Assembly (NCBI RefSeq): GCF_900109265.1
Contig: NZ_FNZM01000005.1
Coordinates: forward strand, 62,001-126,000
Source of the DNA: Paraburkholderia tropica
Lineage (GTDB): Bacteria; Pseudomonadota; Gammaproteobacteria; Burkholderiales; Burkholderiaceae
Direction of reading: 5' to 3'
Length of the DNA stretch: 64,000 bases
The translations under genes were made by a program, and so were the position numbers. Below the pieces are notes generated by a model. The model saw nothing but the letters and a program-made list of their open reading frames with translations. It was not told the DNA's origin and ran no database searches. Positions 32,591 through 42,093 of the stretch are shown in pieces (position 1 is the first letter of the stretch; every line of letters starts with the position of its first letter).

Positions 32591-34588
32591 TCACTGGAAA
32601 ATGCCGATCAGGGTCTGGAACAGCGACGCCGCCGTCTGGATCACCTTGCTGTTGGCCTGATAGAGCTGCTGGTACTGCAGCAGGTTCGCCGCTTCTTCGT
32701 CGAGGTTCACGCCCTGCACCGACTGCTGCTGCGAGGTGAGCTGCGTGACGAGCGAGGTCTGCGAGGTGCTCGACGCCTTCAACTGGCTCGCCGTATTGCC
32801 GATCGAGTTCACGTAGTTCGAGTACGCGTTAGTGAGCGTCTGCGAATTGCTGAACGCCGTGCCCGAGGTCAGGTTCGCCATCGCCAGCGCGTTGCGGCCG
32901 TCCTGCGCCGCGCCGGAATTCTGCGCGATGGTGAAGGTGTCGCCGTTCGCGGGCGCGCCGGTGAGCGTGAAGCTCACGTTGTTCATGTCGCCCGTCGTCG
33001 CCGACGAGATCGCGATGGTCGCGCCCGTGGTCGAGTCGTACGGAATCGTGGTCGTGCCGGTCGCGTCGATCGTGTAGGTCGTCGGCGTGCTGGAGCCCGG
33101 CACCGTCACGGTGACCGTCGAGTTCGGCGAGAAGCCCGAGAGCGTGCCCAGCGTCGAATCGTAGGTGAGCGTGGTCGGCGTCGAAGCGATCGTGTAGCCC
33201 GAGGTCACCGCGCCCTGCGTCACCACGGCCGTGCCGGTGTTGGTGGTCGGCGCCGACACCAGCACGGGCGAAGCCGCTGCGATCGCCGAGGGATCGCTCG
33301 TCGCCACCGAGAAGGTGTCGAGCGCGCCCGCCGTCGGCTGGATCGAGAACGAATCGCCGTCGGCCATCGTGCCCGTAGTTGTGACCGACAGGCCGCCGCC
33401 CGTGAGCGGGCTCGTCGTGCTCGGCTGCGTGGTCGACGAACCGACGACCGTGTTGGTCGTGGTGTCGGTCAGCGTCCAGGTGCCGCTCGAATACGAGACC
33501 GCGAAGTTGTCGGTCGGCGGGCTCACGGCGTTCGTGAGCGAGGCCGCCACCGTGGCGTTGCCCGTGTTGTTCAGATTGCCCGTGACGACCGGCGCGCCGA
33601 CCGTGAACAGGTCGCCGCCCGCCGTGCCGCCTTGCGTGAGGCCCAGCGCGTTCTGCGCGTTGACCTGCGCGGCGAAGCTGGTCGCGATCGCGCCAAGCTG
33701 CGCTTCGGCCGGATCGAGCGTGCCCTGCACGAACGACACGAGGCCGCCCACCGTGCCGCCTTGCAGCGCCGCGCTGGTGAGCGGCTGCGCGGCGGTGGTC
33801 GAGCCCGGCAGACCTTGCCAGGCCACCGTCATTTCGGTCGGATTGGTGCTCGACGGCTGCGTCGTGAGGTTGTAGTTCTGGCCGCTGACCACGAGCGGCT
33901 GGCCGTTGCCGAGGAACAGGCTGTAGCCGCTGCTGTTCTGTACGACCTGCACGCCCACGAGCTGCGACAGATTCGACACCGCGAGGTCGCGCTGGTCCAG
34001 GAGCTGGTTCGGCTGCTGGCCCGACGCGCTCGCCGTGGCGATCTGCGTGTTGAGCTGCGCGATCTGCTGCGTGTAGGTGTTGATCTGCGAAACGGCGTTC
34101 GAAAGCTGCGTGTTCACGCTCTGGCGCAGCGAGTCGTACTGCTGGCCGGCCGCGTTGATCTGGTCGGCGAGCGACTGCGCGTCGGACAGCGCGGTCTGGC
34201 GCGTCGCCGTGCTGGCCGGCGAATTCGACACGTCCTGCAGACCCGAGAAGAAACCCGTGATCGACGATGCGATGCCCGACGTCGGGCTGCCCACGAGGTT
34301 CGAGAGCTGGGTCGCGAGCGTGTACGACGCCGTCAGCGCGCTGTTGGTCGACTGCGCGTTGTTCAGCGACGTCGTGATGTACTGGCTATAGGCGCGCTGC
34401 ACCGTGGCCGTGTTGACGCCGGCGCCGATGTAGCCGCTGCCCGAATTTTGCCCGTTCGCCTCGGTAAACACCGCGTTTTCCACGTTGTAACCCGCGGTAG
34501 ACGAATTGCTGATGTTCTCGCCAGCAGTGGCGATACCGATCTGGGCCGCCTGCAAGCCGCTCAGGCCGATCGAGAAAATGTTGGACAT
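32591..34588 (-). CDS. flgK: Hook-associated protein FlgK (HAP1)
   Basis: A 665-residue FlgK joining hook and filament. The rod/hook-family N-terminus is SNIFSIGLSGLQAAQIGIATAGENISNSSTAGYNVENAVF; the C-terminal helix VQGVNLDEEAANLLQYQQLYQANSKVIQTAASLFQTLIGIFQ is conserved. The central domain is large and Thr/Ser/Gly-rich. A FliA promoter lies about 65 bp upstream, so flgKL are late genes. Confidence 0.96.
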   Translation of the reverse strand: MSNIFSIGLSGLQAAQIGIATAGENISNSSTAGYNVENAVFTEANGQNSGSGYIGAGVNTATVQRAYSQYITTSLNNAQSTNSALTASYTLATQLSNLVGSPTSGIASSITGFFSGLQDVSNSPASTATRQTALSDAQSLADQINAAGQQYDSLRQSVNTQLSNAVSQINTYTQQIAQLNTQIATASASGQQPNQLLDQRDLAVSNLSQLVGVQVVQNSSGYSLFLGNGQPLVVSGQNYNLTTQPSSTNPTEMTVAWQGLPGSTTAAQPLTSAALQGGTVGGLVSFVQGTLDPAEAQLGAIATSFAAQVNAQNALGLTQGGTAGGDLFTVGAPVVTGNLNNTGNATVAASLTNAVSPPTDNFAVSYSSGTWTLTDTTTNTVVGSSTTQPSTTSPLTGGGLSVTTTGTMADGDSFSIQPTAGALDTFSVATSDPSAIAAASPVLVSAPTTNTGTAVVTQGAVTSGYTIASTPTTLTYDSTLGTLSGFSPNSTVTVTVPGSSTPTTYTIDATGTTTIPYDSTTGATIAISSATTGDMNNVSFTLTGAPANGDTFTIAQNSGAAQDGRNALAMANLTSGTAFSNSQTLTNAYSNYVNSIGNTASQLKASSTSQTSLVTQLTSQQQSVQGVNLDEEAANLLQYQQLYQANSKVIQTAASLFQTLIGIFQ

Positions 34589-35011
34589 GCATGATCCTCG
34601 TGAACGGCCGTCGAGACGTTGATCGCTCGGGCCGCGTGGGTGAACCCCTTTTATAACGGCAGCGCGAGGCGAAAATTAAGCGTAAGGATCGGGAATTTCG
34701 CGTAGAAAACGTTTGCCCGGAATAGCGGCGAAACGCGCGCGGGCAGGACGATGCGCGAGGCATGCGCAGCGGCGATCGCGGCATGCGGCAACGTGATGCA
34801 AGAAGCGGTAACGCGCAACAACGTCCGGCAGTCCGAAACGACTGGCGCGAAGCGGCTTGCCGTGGCTCGCCACGTCTTGCACTGGCGCTTTTCAGGCGCG
34901 CTTTCAGGCCTGTTCGCGGCCCGTTTTAACGGTGTATTCCGATACGGCTGCCGCAGCGCTGCGGCGAGACGGACACGGCGCGCGCGAAAGCTCCGGCGCG
35001 CCGTGGACGCA
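34589..35011. other. flgK–ycgR intergenic region
   Basis: This 423-bp region contains the flgK FliA promoter close to flgK. The remainder (34680–35011) is downstream of ycgR on the minus strand; no clear terminator and no credible gene are visible in it. Confidence 0.6.
34653..34679 (-). promoter_or_regulatory. Sigma-28 (FliA) promoter of flgKL
   Basis: On the minus strand TTAA-N15-GCCGTTAT, at the exact consensus spacing; the -10 is identical to that of flgM. Confidence 0.78.
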
Positions 35012-35767
35012 TCAGGCGCGCTGGAACGCGCGCCGCTTCATTTCGAGCTGCGTGATATAGCGCTGCAGGCTGTTTTCCGACGCACCGGGCAGCGCGTCGA
35101 AGCGGAAGCCCAGGTGATAGCGGCGGTCGCCGTTCGGCAGATCGATGAAGCGCAGCACGGCCAGCGCCAGATCGACGCGCAGCGTGCCGTGCGAGCGCAG
35201 ATCGAGCTCCACGTCGCGGATCGTCAAGCCCATTTCGAATTCGGCCGCGCGCGGATCGGTCGTGCGCAGACCGATGCCGCCGAGCGACAGATCGTGCACT
35301 TCGAACTGGAAACGCAGGCCGTCCGCGGGCAGCGCGCCGCGGCACAGGCACGGCTCGAGCACCGGCGTATCGACGCGGAAATACTCGCGCCGCTGCACGT
35401 AGAACAGCACGTCGGGGAAACCGGCGACGAACGCCGGCCGCCCTTCGAACGTGGTCTCGCGCGGTGCGCCCGTGGAAAACTCCACGCGCACGCCGTCGGG
35501 CGAAGCGTGGAACTGACATTCCTGCGCCGCCAGCACTTCGGCGTTCTGCTCGGGCAACGCGCCCCAGTCGAACGTGAAGGTACGCTCGCGCGTGTCGACG
35601 TCGAGAATGCGCGTGACCAGTTGGCCGCCGCGATATTGCAAGGTGAGGAAATCGCCCCGGTTGGCGAGGTTGCGCAACTGCACCCCGACTTCCAGCGGAT
35701 TGCGCCGGCCAAAGTCGGTGACTTCGCCCTCGGAGGCTTCCTGTTGATTCGACTGAACGGTATTCAT
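35012..35767 (-). CDS. ycgR: Flagellar brake protein YcgR (PilZ domain, c-di-GMP receptor)
   Basis: A 251-residue two-domain protein. The N-terminal YcgR domain (GRRNPLEVGVQLRNLANRGDFLTLQYRGGQLVTRILDVD) is followed by a C-terminal PilZ domain with both c-di-GMP signatures: RREYFR at 126–131 (RxxxR) and DLSLGG at 159–164 ([DN]xSxxG). At high c-di-GMP YcgR binds the motor and slows swimming. The start at 35767 gives the conserved N-terminus; the longer frame from 35944 runs through the promoter. It has its own FliA promoter, as in E. coli. Confidence 0.94.
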   Translation of the reverse strand: MNTVQSNQQEASEGEVTDFGRRNPLEVGVQLRNLANRGDFLTLQYRGGQLVTRILDVDTRERTFTFDWGALPEQNAEVLAAQECQFHASPDGVRVEFSTGAPRETTFEGRPAFVAGFPDVLFYVQRREYFRVDTPVLEPCLCRGALPADGLRFQFEVHDLSLGGIGLRTTDPRAAEFEMGLTIRDVELDLRSHGTLRVDLALAVLRFIDLPNGDRRYHLGFRFDALPGASENSLQRYITQLEMKRRAFQRA

Positions 35768-35870
35768 CGGCCTGCCGGAATTTCGTGGAGATGCCGGCGC
35801 ACGTCGGAGAGCCCGTCGTGCGCCGTCCGGGCGGTTCTGCCGCCCCTGAATCTTTTCGATCTCGCCTGCA

Positions 35871-35897
35871 TTAGCGGCAGACGAACGAGGAAATTTA
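35871..35897 (-). promoter_or_regulatory. Sigma-28 (FliA) promoter of ycgR
   Basis: On the minus strand TAAA-N15-GCCGCTAA: exact -35 and spacing, one mismatch in the -10. About 95 bp before the ycgR ATG. Confidence 0.85.
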
Positions 35898-35909
35898 GGG
35901 GGCGCCCAC

Positions 35910-35936
35910 AAAAAAACTGTGTTGCGGCGCACAGTT
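35910..35936 (-). terminator. Terminator of the flgB–flgJ operon
   Basis: On the minus strand AACTGTG-N8-CACAGTT runs directly into a T-run (complement of 35910–35916). It lies about 265 bp past the flgJ stop and just before the ycgR promoter, insulating the two units. Confidence 0.7.
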
Positions 35937-36095
35937 CGGCGCAATTGGCGCGCGGATCGTCGCTCAACGTGCGCGCATTGTGCGGCTATCGTCGGCGAGG
36001 GAACGTTTGCATGACGCTAACGCGCGTTATGCGATCGCAGCCGGACGAATGTGCGAAAAAACCGTGAAATCCGATGAAAACGGCCGCGAGAAGTG

Positions 36096-36128
36096 CACGG
36101 GAAACGCACGGGAAACGCACGGGAAACG
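36096..36128. repeat. Three-copy 11-bp tandem repeat downstream of flgJ
   Basis: CACGGGAAACG is repeated three times without mismatch. Confidence 0.92.
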
Positions 36129-36200
36129 CGGCCGGTCAAGACAGTGCGGGCCGGTGACGCCGCCCGCGCGCGTGAGAATCGCCAGACCGTTTGCCGCCGA

Positions 36201-37217
36201 TCAGACCATCTGCTGCATGATCGACAGCAGCTTCTTCGCGTAGTGCGGATCGGTCGCATAACCGGCGCGCTGCATGCCGTGCGCGAAGCTCTCGGCGCTG
36301 TGCGAGCCGTTGATCACCGAGGCGTAGCGCGGATTGTTCTTGAGCATGCTCGCGTAGTCGGTCATCGCCTCTTCGTACGAGTCGTAGGCGCGGAACTTCT
36401 CCGCCACGCGCTGCGGCTTGCCGTGCACGTATTCGGTCGTCATGGTCGTGACGGTCTTGCCGGTCCAGTCCTTGGTCGCCTTGATGCCGAACACGTTGTG
36501 GCTCGTGCTGCCGTCCGCCTTCATGATCTCGCGCTTGCCCCAGCCCGACTCCAGCGCCGCCTGGCCGACGATGAAGCGCGCCGGAATGCCGGTCGTCGCG
36601 CTCGCCTGCTGCGCGCCGGTGGCGAGCTTGTTGACGAAGGCGTCGACCTTGTCGTCGCCGTTGCCGCGCACGGCCGGCGTGAGCGCGCTGTTCGCGTCCC
36701 AGCCCTGGCCCTTGCCGAGCGCGCCGTTGGCGGCCGCGTTGCCGTAGGCGCGGCCGAGCGCGTTGAGCATCGCGAGGTTGCCTTCGCTGCCGCTGCCGCC
36801 CGAACCCGAGAGGCCCTGCATCGCGCTGGCGATGCCGCCCGCGCCGCTCGAACCGCTCGCGCCATCCATGCCGCCCTGGCCGCCCATGCTGCGCATGAGC
36901 TGCTTGATCATCGCGTTCGCGACGCCGACGCCCTTGTTCGACATCTGCTGCGCGAGCTGCTGATCCATCATCGACGTGAACTGCGCGCCGTCCTTGGAGT
37001 CGAGCGGACCGTCGTCGGGCGTCGCATCGCGCATGCTCTTGAGCATCATCTGCGTGAAGACGGCGTCGAACTGCTTCGCGGCGGCCTTCACGCCCTGCTG
37101 CGGCGAGGCGTTGGCGGCGGCGCGCATGGCGTCGAAGCCCTGCACGTCCAGCGCGAAGCGATTGGTCAGGTCGAGGCCGCTGTTACCGCTGCTGCCGCCG
37201 ATATTCGAGTTATCCAT
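36201..37217 (-). CDS. flgJ: Flagellar rod assembly protein / muramidase FlgJ
   Basis: A 338-residue two-domain FlgJ. The N-terminal rod-capping domain has AAAKQFDAVFTQMMLKSMRDATPDDGPLDSKDGAQFTSMMDQQLAQQM; a Gly/Met-rich linker follows; the C-terminal glucosaminidase-type domain has TGIPARFIVGQAALESGWGKREI with catalytic-type Glu, then SHNVFGIKATKDWTGKTV and YDSYEEAMTDYASMLKNNPRYA. It opens the peptidoglycan for the rod. It lies 11 bp after flgI and ends the flgB–J operon. Confidence 0.96.
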   Translation of the reverse strand: MDNSNIGGSSGNSGLDLTNRFALDVQGFDAMRAAANASPQQGVKAAAKQFDAVFTQMMLKSMRDATPDDGPLDSKDGAQFTSMMDQQLAQQMSNKGVGVANAMIKQLMRSMGGQGGMDGASGSSGAGGIASAMQGLSGSGGSGSEGNLAMLNALGRAYGNAAANGALGKGQGWDANSALTPAVRGNGDDKVDAFVNKLATGAQQASATTGIPARFIVGQAALESGWGKREIMKADGSTSHNVFGIKATKDWTGKTVTTMTTEYVHGKPQRVAEKFRAYDSYEEAMTDYASMLKNNPRYASVINGSHSAESFAHGMQRAGYATDPHYAKKLLSIMQQMV

Positions 37218-37228
37218 TCTTCACGTCC

Positions 37229-38428
37229 TTAGATAATTTCGAGGTCGGCACGCAAAGCGCCCGCCGCCTTCATCGCCTGGAGGATCGACATCAGATCCGC
37301 CGGCGTTGCGCCAAGCGCGTTGAGCGCCTTCACGACTTCCGCGAGATTCGCGCCCGCCGTGACCAGTTTGAGCGAGCCATTATCCTGCTTGAGCTGGATC
37401 TGCGACTGCCGCGCCGCTACGGTCTGCCCGTTCGAGAGCGCACCCGGCTGGCTCACGGCCGTCTGCGTGTTGACGACCACCGAGAGATTGCCGTGCGCGA
37501 CCGCGCAGCTTTCGAGCGTGACCATCTGGTTCATCACGATCGAGCCGGTCCGCGCGTTGAGAATCACCTTCGCCGCCGGTTGCGCCGGGCGCACATCGAG
37601 ATTCTGGATCTGCGCGATGAAACCCACCTGCGAGGCCGGATCGCTCGGGCCGCGCACCTGGATCGTGCGGCCGTCGACGGCCGCCGCCGTACCGTCGCCG
37701 AACAGGTTGTTGACGGCCGCCACGATGCGCTGCGTCGTGTCGTAGTCCATGTCGTTGACTTCCATCTGCAGGATGCCGCCCTGCTGCGCGACCGGCGAGG
37801 GCACGGCGCGCTCGACCGTCGCGCCCGCCGAGATGCGGCCGGCCGCGAGCTGGTTCACCTGCACGCGGCTGCCGTTGGCCGACGCGCCCGCGCCGCCCAC
37901 CGCCACGTTGCCCTGCGCGAGCGCGTAGACCTGGCCGTCCGCGCCCTTGAGCGGCGTGAGCAGCAGCGTGCCGCCGCGAATGCTCTTGGCGTTCGCGAGC
38001 GACGACACCGTCACGTCGATCTGCTCGCCGGGACGCGCGAACGGCGGCAGCGTCGCCGTGACGATCACCGCCGCGACGTTCTTGAGCTGCATGTTGTTCA
38101 GCGTCTGCGAGGAGCCCGACGAACTCGACGTGTTGTTGATCGAGATGCCGAGGTTCGCGAGCATGTTCGCGAGCGTCTGCGTCGTGAACGGCGCCTGCGT
38201 CGTCTGGTCGCCCGTGCCGTCGAGACCCACCACGAGGCCATAGCCGATCAGCGGGTTGTCGCGCACGCCGGCGAAGGTCACGAGGTCCTTCACGCGTTCG
38301 GCGCGCGCGGGCGTGGCGTACGCGAGCAGCGCACCGCACGCGAACACGAAACCGGCCGCGACGCCGAAGGCGGCGAGCAGGTCTTTCACGCGCGAGCGGC
38401 GCGTGCGCTGGAAACGGATCTTCACCAT
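37229..38428 (-). CDS. flgI: Flagellar P-ring protein FlgI
   Basis: A 399-residue FlgI, periplasmic ring bushing. It has an Arg/Lys-rich N-terminus and a signal peptide ending near ATPARA, then the family start [39 protein letters not shown]. FlgA chaperones its ring assembly. The start ATG overlaps the flgH stop by 7 bp. Confidence 0.97.
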   Translation of the reverse strand: MVKIRFQRTRRSRVKDLLAAFGVAAGFVFACGALLAYATPARAERVKDLVTFAGVRDNPLIGYGLVVGLDGTGDQTTQAPFTTQTLANMLANLGISINNTSSSSGSSQTLNNMQLKNVAAVIVTATLPPFARPGEQIDVTVSSLANAKSIRGGTLLLTPLKGADGQVYALAQGNVAVGGAGASANGSRVQVNQLAAGRISAGATVERAVPSPVAQQGGILQMEVNDMDYDTTQRIVAAVNNLFGDGTAAAVDGRTIQVRGPSDPASQVGFIAQIQNLDVRPAQPAAKVILNARTGSIVMNQMVTLESCAVAHGNLSVVVNTQTAVSQPGALSNGQTVAARQSQIQLKQDNGSLKLVTAGANLAEVVKALNALGATPADLMSILQAMKAAGALRADLEII

Positions 38429-39135
38429 GGTGCGAGATTCAGGAAAAAGCGTTGCAGCCAGCCCATCGTCTCGGCTTCGTCGATCACGCCCTTCGCGGAG
38501 TATTCGATCTTCGCGTCGGCGACGTCGGTCGAGAGCACGGAGTTGTCTCCGGCAACAGTGTTCGGATTCACGACGCCCGAGAAGCGCACGTACTCGTTGC
38601 CCTGGTTGATGAGCATCTGCTTTTCGCCCGACACCACCAGGTTGCCGTTTGGCAGCACGTTCGTCACCGTCACGGTGATCACGCCCGTGAACGTGTTGGA
38701 CGCGTTCGCGCCGCCCGTCGCGTCGAACTGGTTCGCGCCCGTGGCCGAGAGGTTCGCGCGCGAGAAGAAGCCCGGCGCGAAGCCCGCGGTCGGCACGTTG
38801 AAGGCCGTGCTGCCGCCGCGCTTGGTGTTGGCGCCCGAGGACTTCGTCGCGTTGATGTTTTCGGAAATGACGATGGTGAGGATGTCGCCGGTGTTGCGCG
38901 GACGCTGATCCTCGAACAACGGACGGCCCACGTAGCCCGGGTTGTAGATCGAGCCCGGCGAGCTGTTGACGGGCGGCGCCGGCGGCAATGCCGTCATCGG
39001 CTGCTGCACGATCGGCTGCCGGTTGGGGATATAGGCGCAGCCCGCCAGCGCAGCGAGCGCGGCCGCCGCCACGGCGACACGCATCGCCTGACGCCGCGCG
39101 CAGGCGCGAGAGTTGAATTGAACGGACTGGCCCAT
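38422..39135 (-). CDS. flgH: Flagellar L-ring lipoprotein FlgH
   Basis: A FlgH of about 237 residues forming the outer-membrane L ring. The signal peptide ends in the lipobox LAGC ([12 protein letters not shown]), then [12 protein letters not shown]; the family core [19 protein letters not shown] and [25 protein letters not shown] is clear, and it ends [13 protein letters not shown]. The ATG at 39135 is preferred; a GTG at 39147 is an in-frame alternative. Confidence 0.95.
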   Translation of the reverse strand: MGQSVQFNSRACARRQAMRVAVAAAALAALAGCAYIPNRQPIVQQPMTALPPAPPVNSSPGSIYNPGYVGRPLFEDQRPRNTGDILTIVISENINATKSSGANTKRGGSTAFNVPTAGFAPGFFSRANLSATGANQFDATGGANASNTFTGVITVTVTNVLPNGNLVVSGEKQMLINQGNEYVRFSGVVNPNTVAGDNSVLSTDVADAKIEYSAKGVIDEAETMGWLQRFFLNLAPW

Positions 39136-39200
39136 GCTCCTCACCACTTCGATTCCGAATTACTGTTGCTACCGGTTTCCTGAACGCTGTGCCGCGGTCA

Positions 39201-39989
39201 TCAGACCTGCATCTGGCTCAGCGTCTGCAGCATCTGGTCGGACGTCGTGACCGCCTTGCTGTTGATTTCGTATGCGCGCTGCGTCTCGATCATGTTCACG
39301 AGTTCCTGCACCACGTTCACGTTCGACGATTCCACGTAGCCCTGATTGAGCGAGCCCGAGCCGTTCAGGCCCGGCGTGGTGACCGTGGGCGCGCCCGACG
39401 AAGCCGTTTCCGACGCGAGATTCTGGCCGTTCGACTGCAGGCCGGTCGGGTTGATGAACATGGCGAGTTGCAGCGAGCCGATGGTCGTCGCGTTCGCCGA
39501 GCCCGGCGTCGTGATCGTCACCACGCCGTCGCTGCCGATGGTCAGCGAGGTGGCGTTGGCCGGCACCGTGATCGCCGGGATCACCTGGTAGCCGCTCGAC
39601 GTCACGAGCTGGCCCTGCGAGTTGGTCTGGAACGAACCGTCGCGCGTGTACTGCGTCGTGCCGTCGGGCATCTGCACCTGGAAGAAGCCCGCGCCGTTGA
39701 TCGCCACGTCCTTCGAATTGCCGGTCTGCTGCAGGTTGCCCTGCGTGTAGAGGCGCTCGGTCGCGACCTGCTGCACGCCGGTGCCGACCTGGCTGCCCGA
39801 GGGCAGTTCGGTGGTCTGCGTTGAGTTCGCGCCCGGTTGACGCAGCGTCTGGTACATCAGGTCCTCGAACACCGCGCGCGAGCCCTTGAAGCCATTGGTG
39901 CTCACGTTCGCGAGGTTATTCGAGATCACGTCCATCTGCGCCTGCTGGGCGTTCATGCCGGTGGCGGCGATGTAGAGCGATCGGTTCAC
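39201..39989 (-). CDS. flgG: Distal rod protein FlgG
   Basis: A 262-residue Flg[53 protein letters not shown] and the C-terminal [40 protein letters not shown] are textbook. It forms the distal rod. The start codon is GTG (complement of 39987–39989). Confidence 0.98.
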   Translation of the reverse strand: MNRSLYIAATGMNAQQAQMDVISNNLANVSTNGFKGSRAVFEDLMYQTLRQPGANSTQTTELPSGSQVGTGVQQVATERLYTQGNLQQTGNSKDVAINGAGFFQVQMPDGTTQYTRDGSFQTNSQGQLVTSSGYQVIPAITVPANATSLTIGSDGVVTITTPGSANATTIGSLQLAMFINPTGLQSNGQNLASETASSGAPTVTTPGLNGSGSLNQGYVESSNVNVVQELVNMIETQRAYEINSKAVTTSDQMLQTLSQMQV

Positions 39990-40043
39990 GGTGTATTTCT
40001 CCCGGCGCGGCGTCTGCGGTAGAGCCTGCGGCCTTTAAATGTC

Positions 40044-40802
40044 TTAGCTGAAGTTGAGCAGCTGGTTCGCCGACTGCTCGTTCTGGTCGGCGTTCTGCAA
40101 GAGCTTCGTCTGCATCTGGAACTGCCGGGCGTTGGTGATCATCGAGACCATCGCGGCCACCGGATTGACGTTGCTGCCTTCGAGCGATTCCGTCGCGACC
40201 TGGACCGACTGGTCCGCGTCGGCCGGATTGCCGTCGCCGGTGTGAAACAGGCCGTCGTCGCCGCGCGTGAGCGCGCCGGCGGGCGGGTTCACGAACTTGA
40301 TCTGGTCGATCATGGCGATGGCGCTCGCCGGGCTGCCCGGGGCGATTGCCGATACCGTGCCGTCCGAGCCGATCGTGACCGCCGAACCGGGCGGCACCGC
40401 GATCGGGCCGCCGCCGCCGATCACCTGCAGGTTGTTGGCCGTGACGAGCTGGCCGTTTTCGTCGACGTGCAGGTTGCCGGCTCGCGTGTACGCCTCATTG
40501 CCGTCGGCGGTCTGCACGGCGATGAAGCCGTTGCCCTGCACCGCGATATCGAGCGGATTGCCGGTGCGCGAGATTGCACCGGGCGTCATGTCGGAGCCAG
40601 GCGTCGCCGAGAGCACGAAGGTGCGCGTGGTCGAGTCGTTGACGGTCGAGCCGTCGCCGAACGACATCGGCACGGAGCGGAAATTCGCGAGCTGCGCGCG
40701 AAAGCCCGTGGTCGAGACGTTCGCCAGGTTGTTCGCGACGACGGCTTGCTGCTCGAGCGCCTGGCTCGCGCCTGTCATCGCGGTATAGATCAGTCGGTCC
40801 AT
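40044..40802 (-). CDS. flgF: Proximal rod protein FlgF
   Basis: A 252-residue Flg[42 protein letters not shown] and the C-terminal SNVNPVAAMVSMITNARQFQMQTKLLQNADQNEQSANQLL match the family. It is a proximal rod protein, between flgE and flgG in the usual order. Confidence 0.97.
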   Translation of the reverse strand: MDRLIYTAMTGASQALEQQAVVANNLANVSTTGFRAQLANFRSVPMSFGDGSTVNDSTTRTFVLSATPGSDMTPGAISRTGNPLDIAVQGNGFIAVQTADGNEAYTRAGNLHVDENGQLVTANNLQVIGGGGPIAVPPGSAVTIGSDGTVSAIAPGSPASAIAMIDQIKFVNPPAGALTRGDDGLFHTGDGNPADADQSVQVATESLEGSNVNPVAAMVSMITNARQFQMQTKLLQNADQNEQSANQLLNFS

Positions 40803-40834
40803 GATGTGCCCGGTGCGTTAATGGCGTGGCGCGC

Positions 40835-42070
40835 TTACATCTGCAGCAGCGTCTGGTCGACGGTCTGCTGCGTCTTGATGGTCTGTGCGTTCGCCTGATA
40901 GTTGCGCTGCGCCGTGATCAGGTCGACGAGCTGGTTCGTCAGGTCGACGTTCGACGACTCCACCGCGCCGCCCGTGAGCGTGCCGTGGTTCGTGCTGCCC
41001 GGCACGGAAACCTGCGCGACGCCCGACGCCGAGGTCGCGGCGAACTGGTTGCCGCCGAGGTTCTGCAGGCCGTTCGGGTTGTTGAAGTTGGCGAGCACGA
41101 TCTGGCCGAGCGTCATTGTCTGGCCGTTCGAGTAGTTGCCCGTGATGGTGCCGTCGGCGCCGATCGAGAAGTTCGACAGCGTGCCGCTCGGGTAACCGTC
41201 CTGGTCCAGGTTGTTCACGCCGTTGGCGCTGCCGTACTGCGTCGAGCCGGTGACGTCGAGCGTGATCTTCTGGTTGGTCGCCGAGCCGTCGGTCGGGTTG
41301 ATCGTGAGCGAGAGCTGGCCCAGCGTGGTCGCGACGCCCGCGGCGTCGGTCGTGCCCGTCAGGTTGCCCGACGAGTCGTAGGTCATCGTGCCGATTTCCG
41401 TGGCGTTGCCCGTGGTGCCCGCGTAGACGTCCCACTGGCCGCTCGTCGCGTCCTTCACGAAGTACATGTTGACCTGCTGCTTGCCGCCGAGCGAGTCGTA
41501 CGCCGTGACCGAGGTCGAGTAGTTGTACGTGTTCGAGTCGGTTTCCGAGAACGGCGTCGCGGTCGGCGTGGTCGATTGCGCGTTCAGGTTGACCTGCGCC
41601 GTGATGTTGCTGGTCGTGACCGGCGCGATGTTGGTCGTCGGCACCTGGATCGGCACCGTTTGCGCGGTGTTCACGACGCCGGTGCTGTCGGCGGCGTAGC
41701 CCATCAGGTCGTTGCCGGCCGCGTCGGTGATGTAGCCGCTCTTGTTGAGCTGGAACACGCCGTTACGCGAGTACGTGACGGTGCCGTTGTTCGACATCTG
41801 GAAGAAGCCGTTGCCGTTGATGGCGACGTCGAGCGCCTGGCCGGTCGTGGTGATCGTGCCCTGCGAGAAGTTCTGCTGCACTTCGGAGAGCGCCGCGCCC
41901 AGACCGATCTGCGTGTTGACCGAGGTCGCGATGGTGTTCGCGTAGACGTCCGCGAACTGCGCCGTGCTCTGCTTGAAGCCGACGGTATTGGCGTTGGCGA
42001 TGTTGTTGCCGATCACGTCGAGATCGTTCGACGAAGCGGCGAGGCCGCTCAAACCTTGCTGGTAGCCCAT
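40835..42070 (-). CDS. flgE: Flagellar hook protein FlgE
   Basis: A 411-residue FlgE: MGYQQGLSGLAASSNDLDVIGNNIANANTVGFKQSTAQFADVYAN at the N-terminus and VDLTNQLVDLITAQRNYQANAQTIKTQQTVDQTLLQM at the C-terminus; the centre is Thr/Asn/Gly-rich as in other hooks. It is polymerised under the FlgD cap to a length set by FliK. Confidence 0.98.
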   Translation of the reverse strand: MGYQQGLSGLAASSNDLDVIGNNIANANTVGFKQSTAQFADVYANTIATSVNTQIGLGAALSEVQQNFSQGTITTTGQALDVAINGNGFFQMSNNGTVTYSRNGVFQLNKSGYITDAAGNDLMGYAADSTGVVNTAQTVPIQVPTTNIAPVTTSNITAQVNLNAQSTTPTATPFSETDSNTYNYSTSVTAYDSLGGKQQVNMYFVKDATSGQWDVYAGTTGNATEIGTMTYDSSGNLTGTTDAAGVATTLGQLSLTINPTDGSATNQKITLDVTGSTQYGSANGVNNLDQDGYPSGTLSNFSIGADGTITGNYSNGQTMTLGQIVLANFNNPNGLQNLGGNQFAATSASGVAQVSVPGSTNHGTLTGGAVESSNVDLTNQLVDLITAQRNYQANAQTIKTQQTVDQTLLQM

Positions 42071-42093
42071 GAGTTTCTACTCCGCGATGTCGT

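Larger units (their letters stand above)
35768..36200. other. ycgR–flgJ intergenic region
   Basis: This 433-bp region holds, in transcription order from flgJ, a three-copy 11-bp tandem repeat (36096–36128), the flg-operon terminator (35910–35936) and the ycgR FliA promoter (35871–35897). No gene is credible. Confidence 0.7.

Noticed and set aside
34680..35011. Terminator downstream of ycgR
   Set aside because: Searched for a stem followed by T-run on the minus strand; none is convincing.
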